DNA from: Tenacibaculum aiptasiae
GTDB lineage: Bacteria; Bacteroidota; Bacteroidia; Flavobacteriales; Flavobacteriaceae
DNA: 64,000 nt
Assembly (NCBI RefSeq): GCF_008806755.1
Contig: NZ_WAAU01000008.1
Span: forward strand, 508,964-572,963
Reading direction: 5' to 3'
Shown: positions 36,157 to 44,477 of the stretch, piece by piece
Position numbering within the stretch: position 1 is the stretch's first letter
Layout: the number at the start of each line of letters is the position of its first letter
Made by a program: the position numbers and the translations under genes
Notes under the pieces: model-generated
The model's input: the letters and a program-made list of their open reading frames with translations, nothing else
Told to the model about the DNA's origin: nothing
The model's database searches: none

Positions 36157-36212
36157 CCTTACTTTTATTACGGCTTTTTAGATTCTTTTTTATTTTATAG
36201 TTTATATGTTTA
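36157..36212 (+). promoter_or_regulatory. Class A operator and -7 box of the peptide gene at 36235
   Basis: CCTTACTTTTATTACGG (36157-36173) flanked by AAAG/CTTT rather than AAAA/TTTT, a paired change; gap 31; TATGTTTA (36205-36212). Confidence 0.7.
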
Positions 36213-36234
36213 GAGAAATTTTAAACTATATATT

Positions 36235-36438
36235 ATGTTAGAAAAATTTAAGAATTTAGGAAAAACAATTAGTAAGCAAGAGCAAAAAAACATTAAAGGG
36301 AGTAATTGGTTGCCACAAGGATACTGTGATGATTTTGACTCTGATGTTAGCTTTAATCCAAATTGCGATACAGATAGAGATGGACGTGATTGTCGTTTCC
36401 CTTTTTATATTAATAGTTTTGGTAGATGTACACTTTAA
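36235..36438 (+). CDS. Leader-type peptide 5 with Gly-Ser end
   Basis: 67 residues; leader M-L-E-K-F-K-N-L-G-K-T-I-S-K-Q-E-Q-K-N-I-K-G-S. The last leader residue is S instead of G, and the core is Asp/Cys-rich (CDDFD...NPNCDTDRDGRDC). GS can still be cut by some C39 peptidases. Followed by a 15-bp terminator stem. Confidence 0.68.
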   Translation: MLEKFKNLGKTISKQEQKNIKGSNWLPQGYCDDFDSDVSFNPNCDTDRDGRDCRFPFYINSFGRCTL

Positions 36439-36460
36439 TATAATTAACTTCATTATCTTT

Positions 36461-36492
36461 AAATAACGAGAATTTTGAAATTCTCGTTATTT
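36461..36492 (+). terminator. Intrinsic terminator
   Basis: AAATAACGAGAATTT pairs perfectly with AAATTCTCGTTATTT. Confidence 0.8.
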
Positions 36493-36559
36493 ATATCAAA
36501 ATAGAATTTATTATAGGTTTCCTATTTTATTCTTATATATTTTAGTTATGTAAGCATTT

Positions 36560-36615
36560 CCTTTACTTATTTTATAGTTTAATTTTATCTAACATTTTTT
36601 TACTTTTTAGATTTG
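36560..36615 (+). promoter_or_regulatory. Decayed class A operator before the leader-peptide pseudogene
   Basis: CC at 36560-36561 is at the right place, but the GG position reads TA; -7 box TAGATTTG (36608-36615) is intact. Operator and gene have decayed together. Confidence 0.55.
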
Positions 36616-36635
36616 AGAAATTAAAAACTCAAATT

Positions 36636-36806
36636 ATGCTAAAGAACATTTCTAATTTAGGTGTTACCCTAAACAAAGCAGGATAAAAATTAATTAATGG
36701 CAGTAATGATACACCTTCTAAACTTTGTGTTCCGTTATCACGAGAAATAGTTGTATATGCTGTTCCTTCAAACGAAAACTGTTGTCTTGAATCGAAGTAT
36801 CTTTAA
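36636..36806 (+). pseudogene. Leader-peptide pseudogene 6 (stop in leader)
   Basis: Reads M-L-K-N-I-S-N-L-G-V-T-L-N-K-A-G then TAA at codon 17, where the family has E-Q; the frame then continues K-L-I-N-G-S and a core with three cysteines (ENCCLESKYL) to a stop at 36806. A change from CAA to TAA explains the break. Confidence 0.75.
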
Positions 36807-36911
36807 ATGTTTAAAACAGACATCTGTTCGCTTTTCCTTTTCTTATATCTTTAATTATATGATTATTTAAACTATTTTTTAATATTTTCGCGTCCTTAAA
36901 AATTTATTATT

Positions 36912-37307
36912 ATGAAAAAACTATTAATCTTAACATTTACTTTTATTTCATTTTTATCTTGTACTGATTCAGATCAAAATATGAAAGATCCTTTTATTGG
37001 TACTTGGTATAAATTTTCTTACCAAGGAAAAGAAGTGAGTGATTGCGAAAAGAAAACTACTTTCAATGTAGAAGAAAATGGTAATATCTCTATTTCTTCT
37101 TTTGAAGAATATGAAAATAAATGTATTGATGACGGAACCGCCTCTGGTAAATGGAGTAAACACAATGGTAACACCTATGGAATTACCTTAACAGAAGATT
37201 CTTCACCAAGTCTTAGAGAGCTTACTTTTAAAGATAATAATAATACTTTTTCGTTTGCAGATAACGAAAATGGAAAAACATTTACTTACACATACAAAAG
37301 GAAATAA
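36912..37307 (+). CDS. Lipocalin-like lipoprotein
   Basis: 131 residues; lipobox F-L-S-C at residue 17; mature domain begins DPFIGTWYKFSY and has alternating strands (NNTFSFAD, KTFTYTYKRK), typical of the small lipocalin_4/DUF4923-like lipoproteins of Bacteroidota. Ligand unknown. Own terminator downstream. Confidence 0.75.
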   Translation: MKKLLILTFTFISFLSCTDSDQNMKDPFIGTWYKFSYQGKEVSDCEKKTTFNVEENGNISISSFEEYENKCIDDGTASGKWSKHNGNTYGITLTEDSSPSLRELTFKDNNNTFSFADNENGKTFTYTYKRK

Positions 37308-37322
37308 CCCTTTTAATTAATT

Positions 37323-37356
37323 AAAAAAGAGTCGCAATTTTGCGGCTCTTTTTTTT
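37323..37356 (+). terminator. Intrinsic terminator
   Basis: AAAAAAGAGTCGCA pairs with TGCGGCTCTTTTTT, with one G-U. Confidence 0.88.
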
Positions 37357-37538
37357 GATTTATTATACACTTTTTAGGGTAAAACTCATTTAAATCGTTT
37401 TATATATACAAAAACAACTTTAGGGGTAAAGCTATTTTTGTTTAATAAAGAAAAGCTTCTGAAGAAGCTTTTCTTTTTACACACTAATTAAAATAATTCT
37501 TTTATGGCTCTATTCAATTATAATTAAAAAAAACAAAC

Positions 37539-37589
37539 CCTTACTTATATTATGGTTTAATTTTAAGTAGTTTTTTAATTCATACTTTG
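37539..37589 (+). promoter_or_regulatory. Class A operator with shortened spacing
   Basis: CCTTACTTATATTATGG (37539-37555) but the ATACTTTG box ends at 37589, a gap of 26 instead of 31, i.e. half a helical turn out of phase. The peptide encoded here is also degenerate. Confidence 0.5.
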
Positions 37590-37610
37590 AGAAACTTTAA
37601 AATTCACATT

Positions 37611-37784
37611 ATGATTAAGAACATTTTTAGTTTAGGTAGTTCCCTAAACAAAGTTGAACAACAACGTATACATAGAGGAAGAAACACAAATGGATCAATT
37701 ACTACATGTGCTAACATTCCTTATACTTGTGATTCTAGTTACGTAACAGATGAAAGTTACAAATACGTTCGTACACTAGTTTAA
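37611..37784 (+). CDS. Degenerate leader-type peptide 7
   Basis: 57 residues from ATG 37611; leader M-I-K-N-I-F-S-L-G-S-S-L-N-K-V-E-Q-Q-R-I then H-R-G-R-N where the family has N-G-G. Without GG, processing is doubtful; the core has only two cysteines. A TTG start upstream would lie in the promoter. Possibly on the way to becoming a pseudogene. Confidence 0.55.
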   Translation: MIKNIFSLGSSLNKVEQQRIHRGRNTNGSITTCANIPYTCDSSYVTDESYKYVRTLV

Positions 37785-38110
37785 ATATACTGTAATTGAA
37801 CTCCAGTCAGTCTGCTTTTCTTCTTAATTTGTTCCTAATATAATTTCCTTAGTTTAAACTCATTAACTTTATAAAATAAATATAACGATTATTCTAAGTT
37901 TTTTTAATTAGATAACCATTGCCTTCTTCTATATTTGATAAAATATTTTTAATTTAAAAATCGTTAAAATAGCATATTTTAATCCTTAATACTTTATCTT
38001 CTAAAAAAGCGATTATAATTATTCTAACTTATTGAATTCAATAATACCTAGCACAAAATAACAAGAATTACTATAGTTTTTAATATTAATTTTAGTTAAA
38101 TAAGGATTTC
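37785..38110. other. Intergenic stretch
   Basis: A decayed terminator (CAGTCAGTCTG...) follows the peptide gene; the rest is AT-rich with no gene or structure I can support. Confidence 0.4.
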
Positions 38111-38166
38111 CCTTACTTTTTTTATGGCTTAATTTGATTCATTCATTTTTTTACTGATTAGATTTG
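38111..38166 (+). promoter_or_regulatory. Class A operator and -7 box of the peptide gene at 38187
   Basis: CCTTACTTTTTTTATGG (38111-38127), gap 31, TAGATTTG (38159-38166). Confidence 0.7.
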
Positions 38167-38186
38167 AAAAATTTAAAACTCAAATT

Positions 38187-38339
38187 ATGTTAACAAACAT
38201 TTCAACTCTAGGTACAAGGTTAAATAAATCAGATCAAAAATCTATTAATGGAGGAAGCCGTTGTTTCCCTCTAATGCCTTGTGATATTGATGAATCATGG
38301 GATTTTGGTCTATGCCAATGCGTAAAAAGCAACTCATAA
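38187..38339 (+). CDS. Double-glycine-leader Cys-rich peptide 8
   Basis: 50 residues; leader M-L-T-N-I-S-T-L-G-T-R-L-N-K-S-D-Q-K-S-I-N-G-G; core SRCFPLMPCDIDESWDFGLC plus QC, four cysteines. Same terminator as the peptide at 33121. Confidence 0.78.
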   Translation: MLTNISTLGTRLNKSDQKSINGGSRCFPLMPCDIDESWDFGLCQCVKSNS

Positions 38340-38348
38340 TAATCTATA

Positions 38349-38373
38349 AGCGGACTTCGGTTCGCTTTTCTTT
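38349..38373 (+). terminator. UUCG-loop terminator
   Basis: AGCGGACTTCGGTTCGCT, identical to 33288-33305. Confidence 0.85.
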
Positions 38374-38607
38374 TACTTATGCCTCAATGCTACTTTATTA
38401 AACTAAACTCTCTCCAAATAAAAACATATTTCTTAATCCCAATTTCTATATTTTTTATTGAGGAAGAAATATAGACAAATTAGATTGTATTCATTTTTAT
38501 ACAACTCTTTCTTTTAATAAACTTATCAAGCTCTAGTAATCTTGTTATAATTACTATTTTTTATTAGAAAAAAATTCTAATGTTAATTATAGTTAAATAA
38601 GGAAAAA

Positions 38608-38663
38608 CCTTACTAATATTACGGTTTTATCTACTCTTCTTTTTTTATTAATTTATAAGTTTG
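38608..38663 (+). promoter_or_regulatory. Class A operator and -7 box of the peptide gene at 38684
   Basis: CCTTACTAATATTACGG (38608-38624), gap 31, TAAGTTTG (38656-38663). Confidence 0.72.
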
Positions 38664-38683
38664 AAAAACTAAAAACTATTATT

Positions 38684-38851
38684 ATGTTAAAGAACATTTC
38701 AACACTAGGTAAATCATTGAGTAAATTAGACCAAAAATCTATAACAGGTGGAAACGAAGAAGAGTTTTGTCCTGCTGGTCATTGTTTAAATTACAGAGGT
38801 GGTTGTACTAACGTTGCCACTGCTTTATTTAATGACTGTGTCAAGTATTAA
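38684..38851 (+). CDS. Double-glycine-leader Cys-rich peptide 9
   Basis: 55 residues; leader M-L-K-N-I-S-T-L-G-K-S-L-S-K-L-D-Q-K-S-I-T-G-G; core begins NEEEFCPAGHCL and has four cysteines. It is the closest paralogue of the peptide at 40257; both cores align end to end without gaps, so this is a recent duplication. Confidence 0.8.
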   Translation: MLKNISTLGKSLSKLDQKSITGGNEEEFCPAGHCLNYRGGCTNVATALFNDCVKY

Positions 38852-38855
38852 TTTT

Positions 38856-38886
38856 ATCCCCTTGAATATTTCAAGGGGATTTTTTT
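38856..38886 (+). terminator. Intrinsic terminator
   Basis: ATCCCCTTGAatatTTCAAGGGGAT followed by T6. Confidence 0.88.
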
Positions 38887-39160
38887 ATAATTAACTATTA
38901 TTACTCTAATGGAATGTTTTCAATATTATTATAATAACATTCTCTTCTTACTAAGAATTTCCTTCTTAAATACACCTTCATTTTCACCTTAATTAATTAT
39001 TCAATTAAGATATACTAAACAATATCAATAAAATTTATTCAGTAGGATTAAAAAATTAAATTTATTTTCTCCTAAGCATATCTTTGCATTTATTTCAATT
39101 CCTTCAATTAATTAGGGCTTTCAGTAACTTAACTGTTATTAATATAAAAGCTTCTGAATT

Positions 39161-39406
39161 ATGAAAAAATTAAAATCATTTTCAACACTTGCAATTACAA
39201 AAATTAAAAAATTAATTATATACCCTAGATTATTTCGCCTCAATAATATAGCGAAGCAACATATGGAGTCATTTAATTATCATTTTAATATTGTAGATAA
39301 AACTTCAGATGAGTTCCTAAAAAGTAAACATCAAAAACTCTTAATTGAACACTTAGCAAATCTTGAAAAAGTGAATAAAAAAATTTCCTTACTCGAGTCT
39401 TTATAA
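39161..39406 (+). CDS. Hypothetical small protein
   Basis: 81 residues, basic, helical (LLIEHLANLEKVNKKISLLESL at the end could form a coiled coil). No family recognised; over 250 bases of AT-rich DNA on each side. Confidence 0.45.
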   Translation: MKKLKSFSTLAITKIKKLIIYPRLFRLNNIAKQHMESFNYHFNIVDKTSDEFLKSKHQKLLIEHLANLEKVNKKISLLESL

Positions 39407-39717
39407 ATCTATCATTTTTGCTTCTATGAATTAATCAGTAAGATCTATTTTCTATTACTATTATTCTATTAGAATTCTTTATACTTATATATAAAAAAGA
39501 TTAAAAATAAGCATAGATTTATTTCGTATCATGTACTCATTATGATATGAAATGCTTTAATACGATATCAAAAAACTAAAAATGTTTTAATTATTCTATA
39601 ATAAACAAGTCAATTACTTTTATAGTAAAGTTTATTTTCATTATATTTAAAATAGTAATAGTTCTATAGTATTAATTAATATGGAATAGTTTTTACAACT
39701 AAATAATTTCATCAAAC
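39407..39717. other. Intergenic stretch
   Basis: AT-rich; short repeats of ATACGATATC/ATGATATGA type near 39530-39570, otherwise nothing I can support. Confidence 0.4.
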
Positions 39718-39936
39718 ATGAGTATGAACGTATTTTATTTTGAACATTCCCATTTAAGAGAATTTATAGAAACCGCTTCGCTATTTTCTAAAAAATCTAA
39801 CCTAATTATTACAACAATTATTCAAAGAAATGGATTATATAAAGTAGAATTAGAAGAAAGACAAAACCTAGATGATGATGTAGTTAAAGAGTTTATTCAG
39901 TTTATTAGTCAAAATACTTCTTTCAAAATAACTTAA
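39718..39936 (+). CDS. Hypothetical small protein
   Basis: 72 residues, no signal; HSHLREFIETASLFSKK and LDDDVVKEFIQFISQN suggest a compact alpha-beta fold. Not recognised. Confidence 0.5.
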   Translation: MSMNVFYFEHSHLREFIETASLFSKKSNLIITTIIQRNGLYKVELEERQNLDDDVVKEFIQFISQNTSFKIT

Positions 39937-40179
39937 TCACTCTTCTAAAGTAAAAACTATAGGGCTTACTTATTTTTCTTAAATACAATCCCCTCTCTAA
40001 TACAAAACTCTCCTTCAAGAAACGACAAATTCGGAACTTAAAAAGACTATAGCTAAAATAAAAATTCCCTTTGTATTTCTGAATTAGGAAACTAAAAACT
40101 TCTTAGCAAACTTTAACCCATATTTTACTAATTAAATACCTCTTAATAATCTCTTTACTTTAAACAAAACAAGGTAATT

Positions 40180-40235
40180 CCTTACTTTTATTACGGTTTT
40201 ATTTAGATTTTACATTTTTTTTATTCCTAGGTTTG
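40180..40235 (+). promoter_or_regulatory. Class A operator and -7 box of the peptide gene at 40257
   Basis: CCTTACTTTTATTACGG (40180-40196), gap 31, TAGGTTTG (40228-40235). Confidence 0.74.
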
Positions 40236-40256
40236 AGAAACTTTAAAATTTTAATT

Positions 40257-40421
40257 ATGTTAAAGAACATTTCTACACTAGGTAAAATATTAAACAAATC
40301 AGAAAAACAATTAATCAATGGCGGAGACGAAGATGGATTTTGTCCAGCTGGTTATTGCTTAAATAACAATGGAGGGTGTACAGATCTTGCTACTGCCTTT
40401 TTTGATGATTGTGCAAACTAA
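40257..40421 (+). CDS. Double-glycine-leader Cys-rich peptide 10
   Basis: 54 residues from ATG 40257 (an upstream in-frame TTG overlaps the -7 box). Leader M-L-K-N-I-S-T-L-G-K-I-L-N-K-S-E-K-Q-L-I-N-G-G; core DEDGFCPAGYCLNNNGGC..., four cysteines, paralogue of 38684. Confidence 0.8.
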   Translation: MLKNISTLGKILNKSEKQLINGGDEDGFCPAGYCLNNNGGCTDLATAFFDDCAN

Positions 40422-40426
40422 TTTTA

Positions 40427-40456
40427 AAAAGCCCTCAACTTCTGAGGGCTTTTTTA
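40427..40456 (+). terminator. Intrinsic terminator
   Basis: AAAAGCCCTCAacttcTGAGGGCTTTTTT. Confidence 0.9.
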
Positions 40457-40545
40457 TTTATTACACTATCTTTCTTTTATATTTTTTTTACTTTTTTATA
40501 CTATACAATTACACTTCATCTCTTTACTCTCAATTAATAATATCT

Positions 40546-40621
40546 TAATTTTGGATTATTGTGTTGTGGGGACGACACTCCATGTAGATAAAAGGGGTTC
40601 GGGAAAGAGACTCCTTTTTTC
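40546..40621 (+). ncRNA. Candidate small RNA or leader RNA before the gene at 40649
   Basis: -7 box TAATTTTG (40546-40553), expected start near 40559, a 5' hairpin GTGTTG-tgggga-CGACAC, then a second stem AAAAGG...CCTTTTTT ending at a T run (40621). About 63 nt. It could be a free small RNA or an attenuator for the small protein gene that begins 28 bases later. Confidence 0.5.
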
Positions 40622-40648
40622 TACAGTTTTGAATTTAATATTATTGCT

Positions 40649-40846
40649 ATGAATAAATTTGAAAGGCGTTTAAAAGGGTTTTATAAATACAAAAAACGAT
40701 TAAAAAATTACGGTTTCACAGGTACTGAACATTATATTCTTAAAACTACAGGTAAACCTTGTAGTTGTTTTATGTGTAGCCCCAAAGATGAAAAACCTAA
40801 ATACAAAGCATCAAAAAATAAAACGCATCATTCTATTATTACTTAG
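40649..40846 (+). CDS. Small basic protein with CSCxxC motif
   Basis: 65 residues; M-N-K-F-E-R-R-L-K-G-F...RLKNYG, then GKPCSCFMCSP. Flavobacteria commonly have such small basic proteins with K-P-C-S-C-x-x-C; function unknown, zinc or nucleic-acid binding is possible. Its start region ATTGCTATGAA is complementary to the small RNAs at 49.8 and 60.3 kb. Confidence 0.6.
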   Translation: MNKFERRLKGFYKYKKRLKNYGFTGTEHYILKTTGKPCSCFMCSPKDEKPKYKASKNKTHHSIIT

Positions 40847-40871
40847 TGTTTTTTATATATTCATTATGTTA

Positions 40872-42287
40872 TTATCCTAGTATTTTTTCTAATTCTTTTA
40901 TAAACTTGATTGCTTCTTCTTCTATTTTTTGAGTTAAATATTTTGCTTTATCAAAATTAGGCTCCTCCACCATCACGTGACTTATTATCTCTAAACTATT
41001 ATCTATTGTTTCAGCTAAGTGATATTTTCCCCAGTCGCTTTCTTTAAATATTCTCCAATATTTTTTTCGAACCTCTTTATTTTGCCCAGATAAACAAATC
41101 GAAAAACATAATGTTTTATGATTTAAAACAATAACATACTTAAGTTTTTGATTTTTTAATTCTGCTGTTGTTAATGAAAAATAAGAATAATCTGGACTTT
41201 CTTTGTAAATTTTCCCAAGCTTAAAAATCGTTTCATACTCTTTATTAAAAAAAATTCTTAGTTCTTTCATGTAGCTTATCAATCGGTAATAATCTAAACT
41301 TTTAGGATCACTTTTGTTAGTAATTTCTGAACTTGAAAAACTTAGTCTCTTCTTTTCCTTACTATTTTTCATTTTATAAAGAGGAATACAAATATCTAGA
41401 ATAAACTTTTTCTCTGGATGAGTTTTAGAGTCATTATGATATATTTCAAAAAAATCTCCATCTCTAAATTCATAACCTTTTTCAATAACCCAAATACACA
41501 TATTCTTCCAGGCTTTTGAAATTTCTTCTCCTTTAATTTCAAAATGTCCTACTGCATAAACGCCTTTTTTTAAAATTATTTGTCTAATTTCTCCTTCTGA
41601 ATCTATATTTTGATTAATAGTTACACCTGCACTAAATCGTACTTTAGATTTTTCAGTAACATTTGGATTATCGTGATAAACCGTAATTGCTTTGAAATTA
41701 GAAAAGTCTAATACTCTTTTTTCATTTCCCCACTTCATTAACTTTTGAAACATATTTCCAATTTCTTCAAACTTTCCTATTTTTGATATACTAGCAAGTT
41801 GTATTTCTGGAAACTCTTTTATTCTTATTTGTGCATTCATTTTAATCCAATCTTTAATATTAGTAATGGAACAAATGTATTTTTCAGATGAAAAAGTTTC
41901 TATACCAATCTTGCGAAGTATTTGTTTTCCTTCTGTTTTAAATTTAGTTGGATTAACACCATAATATTTTTTAAAAGCTCTCGAAAATGAACTATCACTA
42001 TTAAAACCGTACTTATATAGTAGCTCATTTAAAGAAACTTCAGAATCAACAAGTATAATTGAAGCTATGCGTTCAATTCGTTTTCTTTGAACAAACTCAT
42101 TTAATCTTTCATTTACTACTATTAAAAACACCCTATGAAAATGATACGGTGAATAATGAGCTTTTTTAGATAAAAAATCTAGTGATAAATTGGAGTCTAA
42201 ATTATTTTCAATAAAGTCTAAAATAAAATTAATTCGTTTTAAATACTCTCGTTTTGTTTCATTCATCACAATTCTTTTATTTCTCAA
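40872..42287 (-). CDS. AraC family regulator with GyrI-like domain and C-terminal extension
   Basis: 471 residues. About 10-110 is a two-HTH AraC domain (AHYSPYHFHRVFLIVV, NSDSSFSRAFKKYYGVNPTKF). About 135-290 is a GyrI/Rob-type ligand domain (EFPEIQLASISKIGKFEEIG, VYHDNPNV). The last ~145 residues resemble a DUF3788-type domain. The GyrI part likely binds a small hydrophobic drug-like molecule. Divergent from the hydrolase gene at 42577. Confidence 0.85.
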   Translation of the reverse strand: MRNKRIVMNETKREYLKRINFILDFIENNLDSNLSLDFLSKKAHYSPYHFHRVFLIVVNERLNEFVQRKRIERIASIILVDSEVSLNELLYKYGFNSDSSFSRAFKKYYGVNPTKFKTEGKQILRKIGIETFSSEKYICSITNIKDWIKMNAQIRIKEFPEIQLASISKIGKFEEIGNMFQKLMKWGNEKRVLDFSNFKAITVYHDNPNVTEKSKVRFSAGVTINQNIDSEGEIRQIILKKGVYAVGHFEIKGEEISKAWKNMCIWVIEKGYEFRDGDFFEIYHNDSKTHPEKKFILDICIPLYKMKNSKEKKRLSFSSSEITNKSDPKSLDYYRLISYMKELRIFFNKEYETIFKLGKIYKESPDYSYFSLTTAELKNQKLKYVIVLNHKTLCFSICLSGQNKEVRKKYWRIFKESDWGKYHLAETIDNSLEIISHVMVEEPNFDKAKYLTQKIEEEAIKFIKELEKILG

Positions 42288-42576
42288 ACAAATATATCAT
42301 TTACAAACATCCAAACTATAAAACTTAAACCAATTATCTTTTAACTTATAGTTCTATTAGGTTCAATAGAAATACCCTGTCAGTATTCATTTGTAATTTA
42401 TATAAATATATTATTGAATAGATAAACTAGCTTTTATTATAACATTTAAAACAACCTATTTTGAAAGCTTTACAACTACATTATTTAAAAACATAGAATA
42501 ACTTATGATTAAAAAGATAAAAAACTACTTTTTAAGTATTTTCGCCGCATACTAACTTAAGTTACCTTAATAATAA

Positions 42577-43134
42577 ATGAGTAAAACCAAAATTTACCTG
42601 ATACACGGATATACAGCGTCTCCTACTTCCAACTGGTTTCCTTCTTTTAAGAAAGAGTTACTAAATGAAAATGTAGAAATTATCATTCTTGACATGCCTA
42701 ATTCAAAAGAGCCAAAATTTAAAGAATGGGCAGATCATATGGAGAAAATGATAATAAACGATAGTGAAAACACTATTTTTATTGGACATAGTCTAGGATG
42801 TGTAACTGTACTAAACTATTTAAATAGTAATAATCAAAAAAATATTAAAGGGCTTTTTCTTATCTCTGGTTTTATTGAAGAAACCCCTATTCCTGAATTA
42901 GAAGAATTCATACAAACAACTCTTGACTATCAATACATCATTAACTCAACGAAAAATCGAATAGCAATATCTGCAAAAGATGATGACATAATTCCATTTG
43001 AATATTCTAAAAGAATGGCAGATAAATTAGATGCTAAATTTATTTTATTGAATGAAGGAAAACATTTTATTGATAGAGATAATTTTCTCGATTTCCCATT
43101 TTTGGTTAATGAAGTAAGAAAATTAATTGATTAA
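42577..43134 (+). CDS. RBBP9/YdeN-like alpha/beta hydrolase
   Basis: 185 residues; nucleophile elbow G-H-S-L-G-C (about residue 64), catalytic Asp in SAKDDDIIPFEYS and His in EGKHFIDRD. N-terminal IHGYTASPTSNWFP forms the oxyanion loop. A small serine hydrolase; substrate unknown. Confidence 0.88.
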   Translation: MSKTKIYLIHGYTASPTSNWFPSFKKELLNENVEIIILDMPNSKEPKFKEWADHMEKMIINDSENTIFIGHSLGCVTVLNYLNSNNQKNIKGLFLISGFIEETPIPELEEFIQTTLDYQYIINSTKNRIAISAKDDDIIPFEYSKRMADKLDAKFILLNEGKHFIDRDNFLDFPFLVNEVRKLID

Positions 43135-43250
43135 AGTAATTAGCATCTATCTTATATATTTCGGAAGTTAATTAACTATGCTCGGAAAGAGATATTGTAC
43201 TTTGAAGAAATGAAATTTATTTTAGAGTATTTAACTTTAATTAAAAAAAA

Positions 43251-43478
43251 ATGTTTAGAAACATATCAAATCTTGGTACAGTACTTACAAAAAAAGAACA
43301 GCAATTGATTAAAGGAGCATTTGGTCAATTTAACAATGGGTCAATAGGAATAGCTATAGATGATACAAAGCAACCTTTAAGTGGTGATGCTTGCTCATTA
43401 AGTAATTTATGTCCTACTGGACAACTATGTAAATGCGATGATGACGCTTGTACATCTGGGACTTGTGTTAATACATAA
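43251..43478 (+). CDS. Leader-type Cys-rich peptide 11 with Gly-Ala end
   Basis: 75 residues; leader M-F-R-N-I-S-N-L-G-T-V-L-T-K-K-E-Q-Q-L-I-K-G-A, then a longer core with six cysteines in CSLSNLCPTGQLCKCDD...C...C. Neither class A nor class B block is present, so its control differs. GA is an accepted variant of the double-glycine site. Confidence 0.72.
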   Translation: MFRNISNLGTVLTKKEQQLIKGAFGQFNNGSIGIAIDDTKQPLSGDACSLSNLCPTGQLCKCDDDACTSGTCVNT

Positions 43479-43512
43479 TTAATTATTAGAAGGTCCCTTG
43501 AGATAAAAATTT

Positions 43513-43546
43513 AAAGTAGAACCTTAAATATGGTTCTACTTTTTAA
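43513..43546 (+). terminator. Intrinsic terminator
   Basis: AAAGTAGAACC...GGTTCTACTTTTT. Confidence 0.88.
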
Positions 43547-43572
43547 TTTAAATAAGAATTTAAGGGGAAAAA

Positions 43573-44271
43573 TTATTTACTTGTTCTTGCTATTTCTTTA
43601 ATTAAATCTAACATTTCTTCTCGTTTCTCTGGCTTTGTATTTTTAAAAGTAAACTTAGCTACCTCCAGTAAATTATTTTGTAGTATACTTATTTTATCTT
43701 TTTTAATTTTTGTGTAGAAAAAAATTGTTAATACAATTAACAAAGTAGAAATAAGAGCTGCAAAATAATATGACACTTTACTTAAATCTTGAAATGGTTG
43801 AAAAATCCAATAAAAATAAAACAAAGGTCCAATTAACATAATACTATGCAGTAGCCTTAAAGCTAAATTATTTTCTTTTAAAATAAAAGATCTATATAAC
43901 ATAAAGAATATGTACACAAAAAAACAAAACCATGGTCCAAACTCACCTAAAAACAATTGAAAAGATTTAAATCCAAAATAACTTTCTTCTTTTTTAATTT
44001 CATAATATTCTTTTTTGGCTAAATCTTTGATGTTTTTTGTTTCTAAATATTTTTCATAGGCAACCGTTCCTTTTGCTTGCTTTTTAACTTTATCTAATGC
44101 TTTGGCTACTTTCTTTATCTCTAATTTATAATTATCTCGAGCAACAATGTATTCTTCGCTAAAGTTAGGTACAAATTCAAATGAAAAAAATGATGTCATA
44201 CAAATAACAGCAATCAAATATACTAACAGGTTTTTAGCCTTCAGTATCGTCTGGGTCTTCTCCTCCATCAT
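43573..44271 (-). CDS. Hypothetical four-helix membrane protein
   Basis: About 232 residues from M-M-E-E-K (44271/44268); an earlier ATG exists at 44325 but overlaps the small lipoprotein deeply. Helix about 14-32, a long periplasmic loop rich in Lys/Glu (about 33-100), then three helices and a cytoplasmic tail. Partner of the response regulator region; function unknown. Confidence 0.6.
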   Translation of the reverse strand: MMEEKTQTILKAKNLLVYLIAVICMTSFFSFEFVPNFSEEYIVARDNYKLEIKKVAKALDKVKKQAKGTVAYEKYLETKNIKDLAKKEYYEIKKEESYFGFKSFQLFLGEFGPWFCFFVYIFFMLYRSFILKENNLALRLLHSIMLIGPLFYFYWIFQPFQDLSKVSYYFAALISTLLIVLTIFFYTKIKKDKISILQNNLLEVAKFTFKNTKPEKREEMLDLIKEIARTSK

Positions 44272-44410
44272 TGTTTGGATTTGACGCATCTTCTTTGTTG
44301 ATTTGTTGTAATTCTGTTGTTCCATTTTCTGGTACTATTTTTTTATTATCTGTACAAGAAATAAAACCTAAAACAAAAATTAACACTACTACTTTTAACA
44401 ATGATTTCAT
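44234..44410 (-). CDS. Small acidic lipoprotein
   Basis: 58 residues: lipobox F-I-S-C at residue 19, mature part with NPNNDGGEDPDDTEG at the end. The tail resembles that of the protein at 27880-28050. Its last 12 codons overlap the start of the membrane-protein gene in another frame, suggesting translational coupling. Confidence 0.6.
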   Translation of the reverse strand: MKSLLKVVVLIFVLGFISCTDNKKIVPENGTTELQQINKEDASNPNNDGGEDPDDTEG

Positions 44411-44477
44411 ATTTATAAAGTTTAAAATTAGCTTTAAAAATACGGTTAAAAGTACTAGCTATTAATACGTTTAATTT

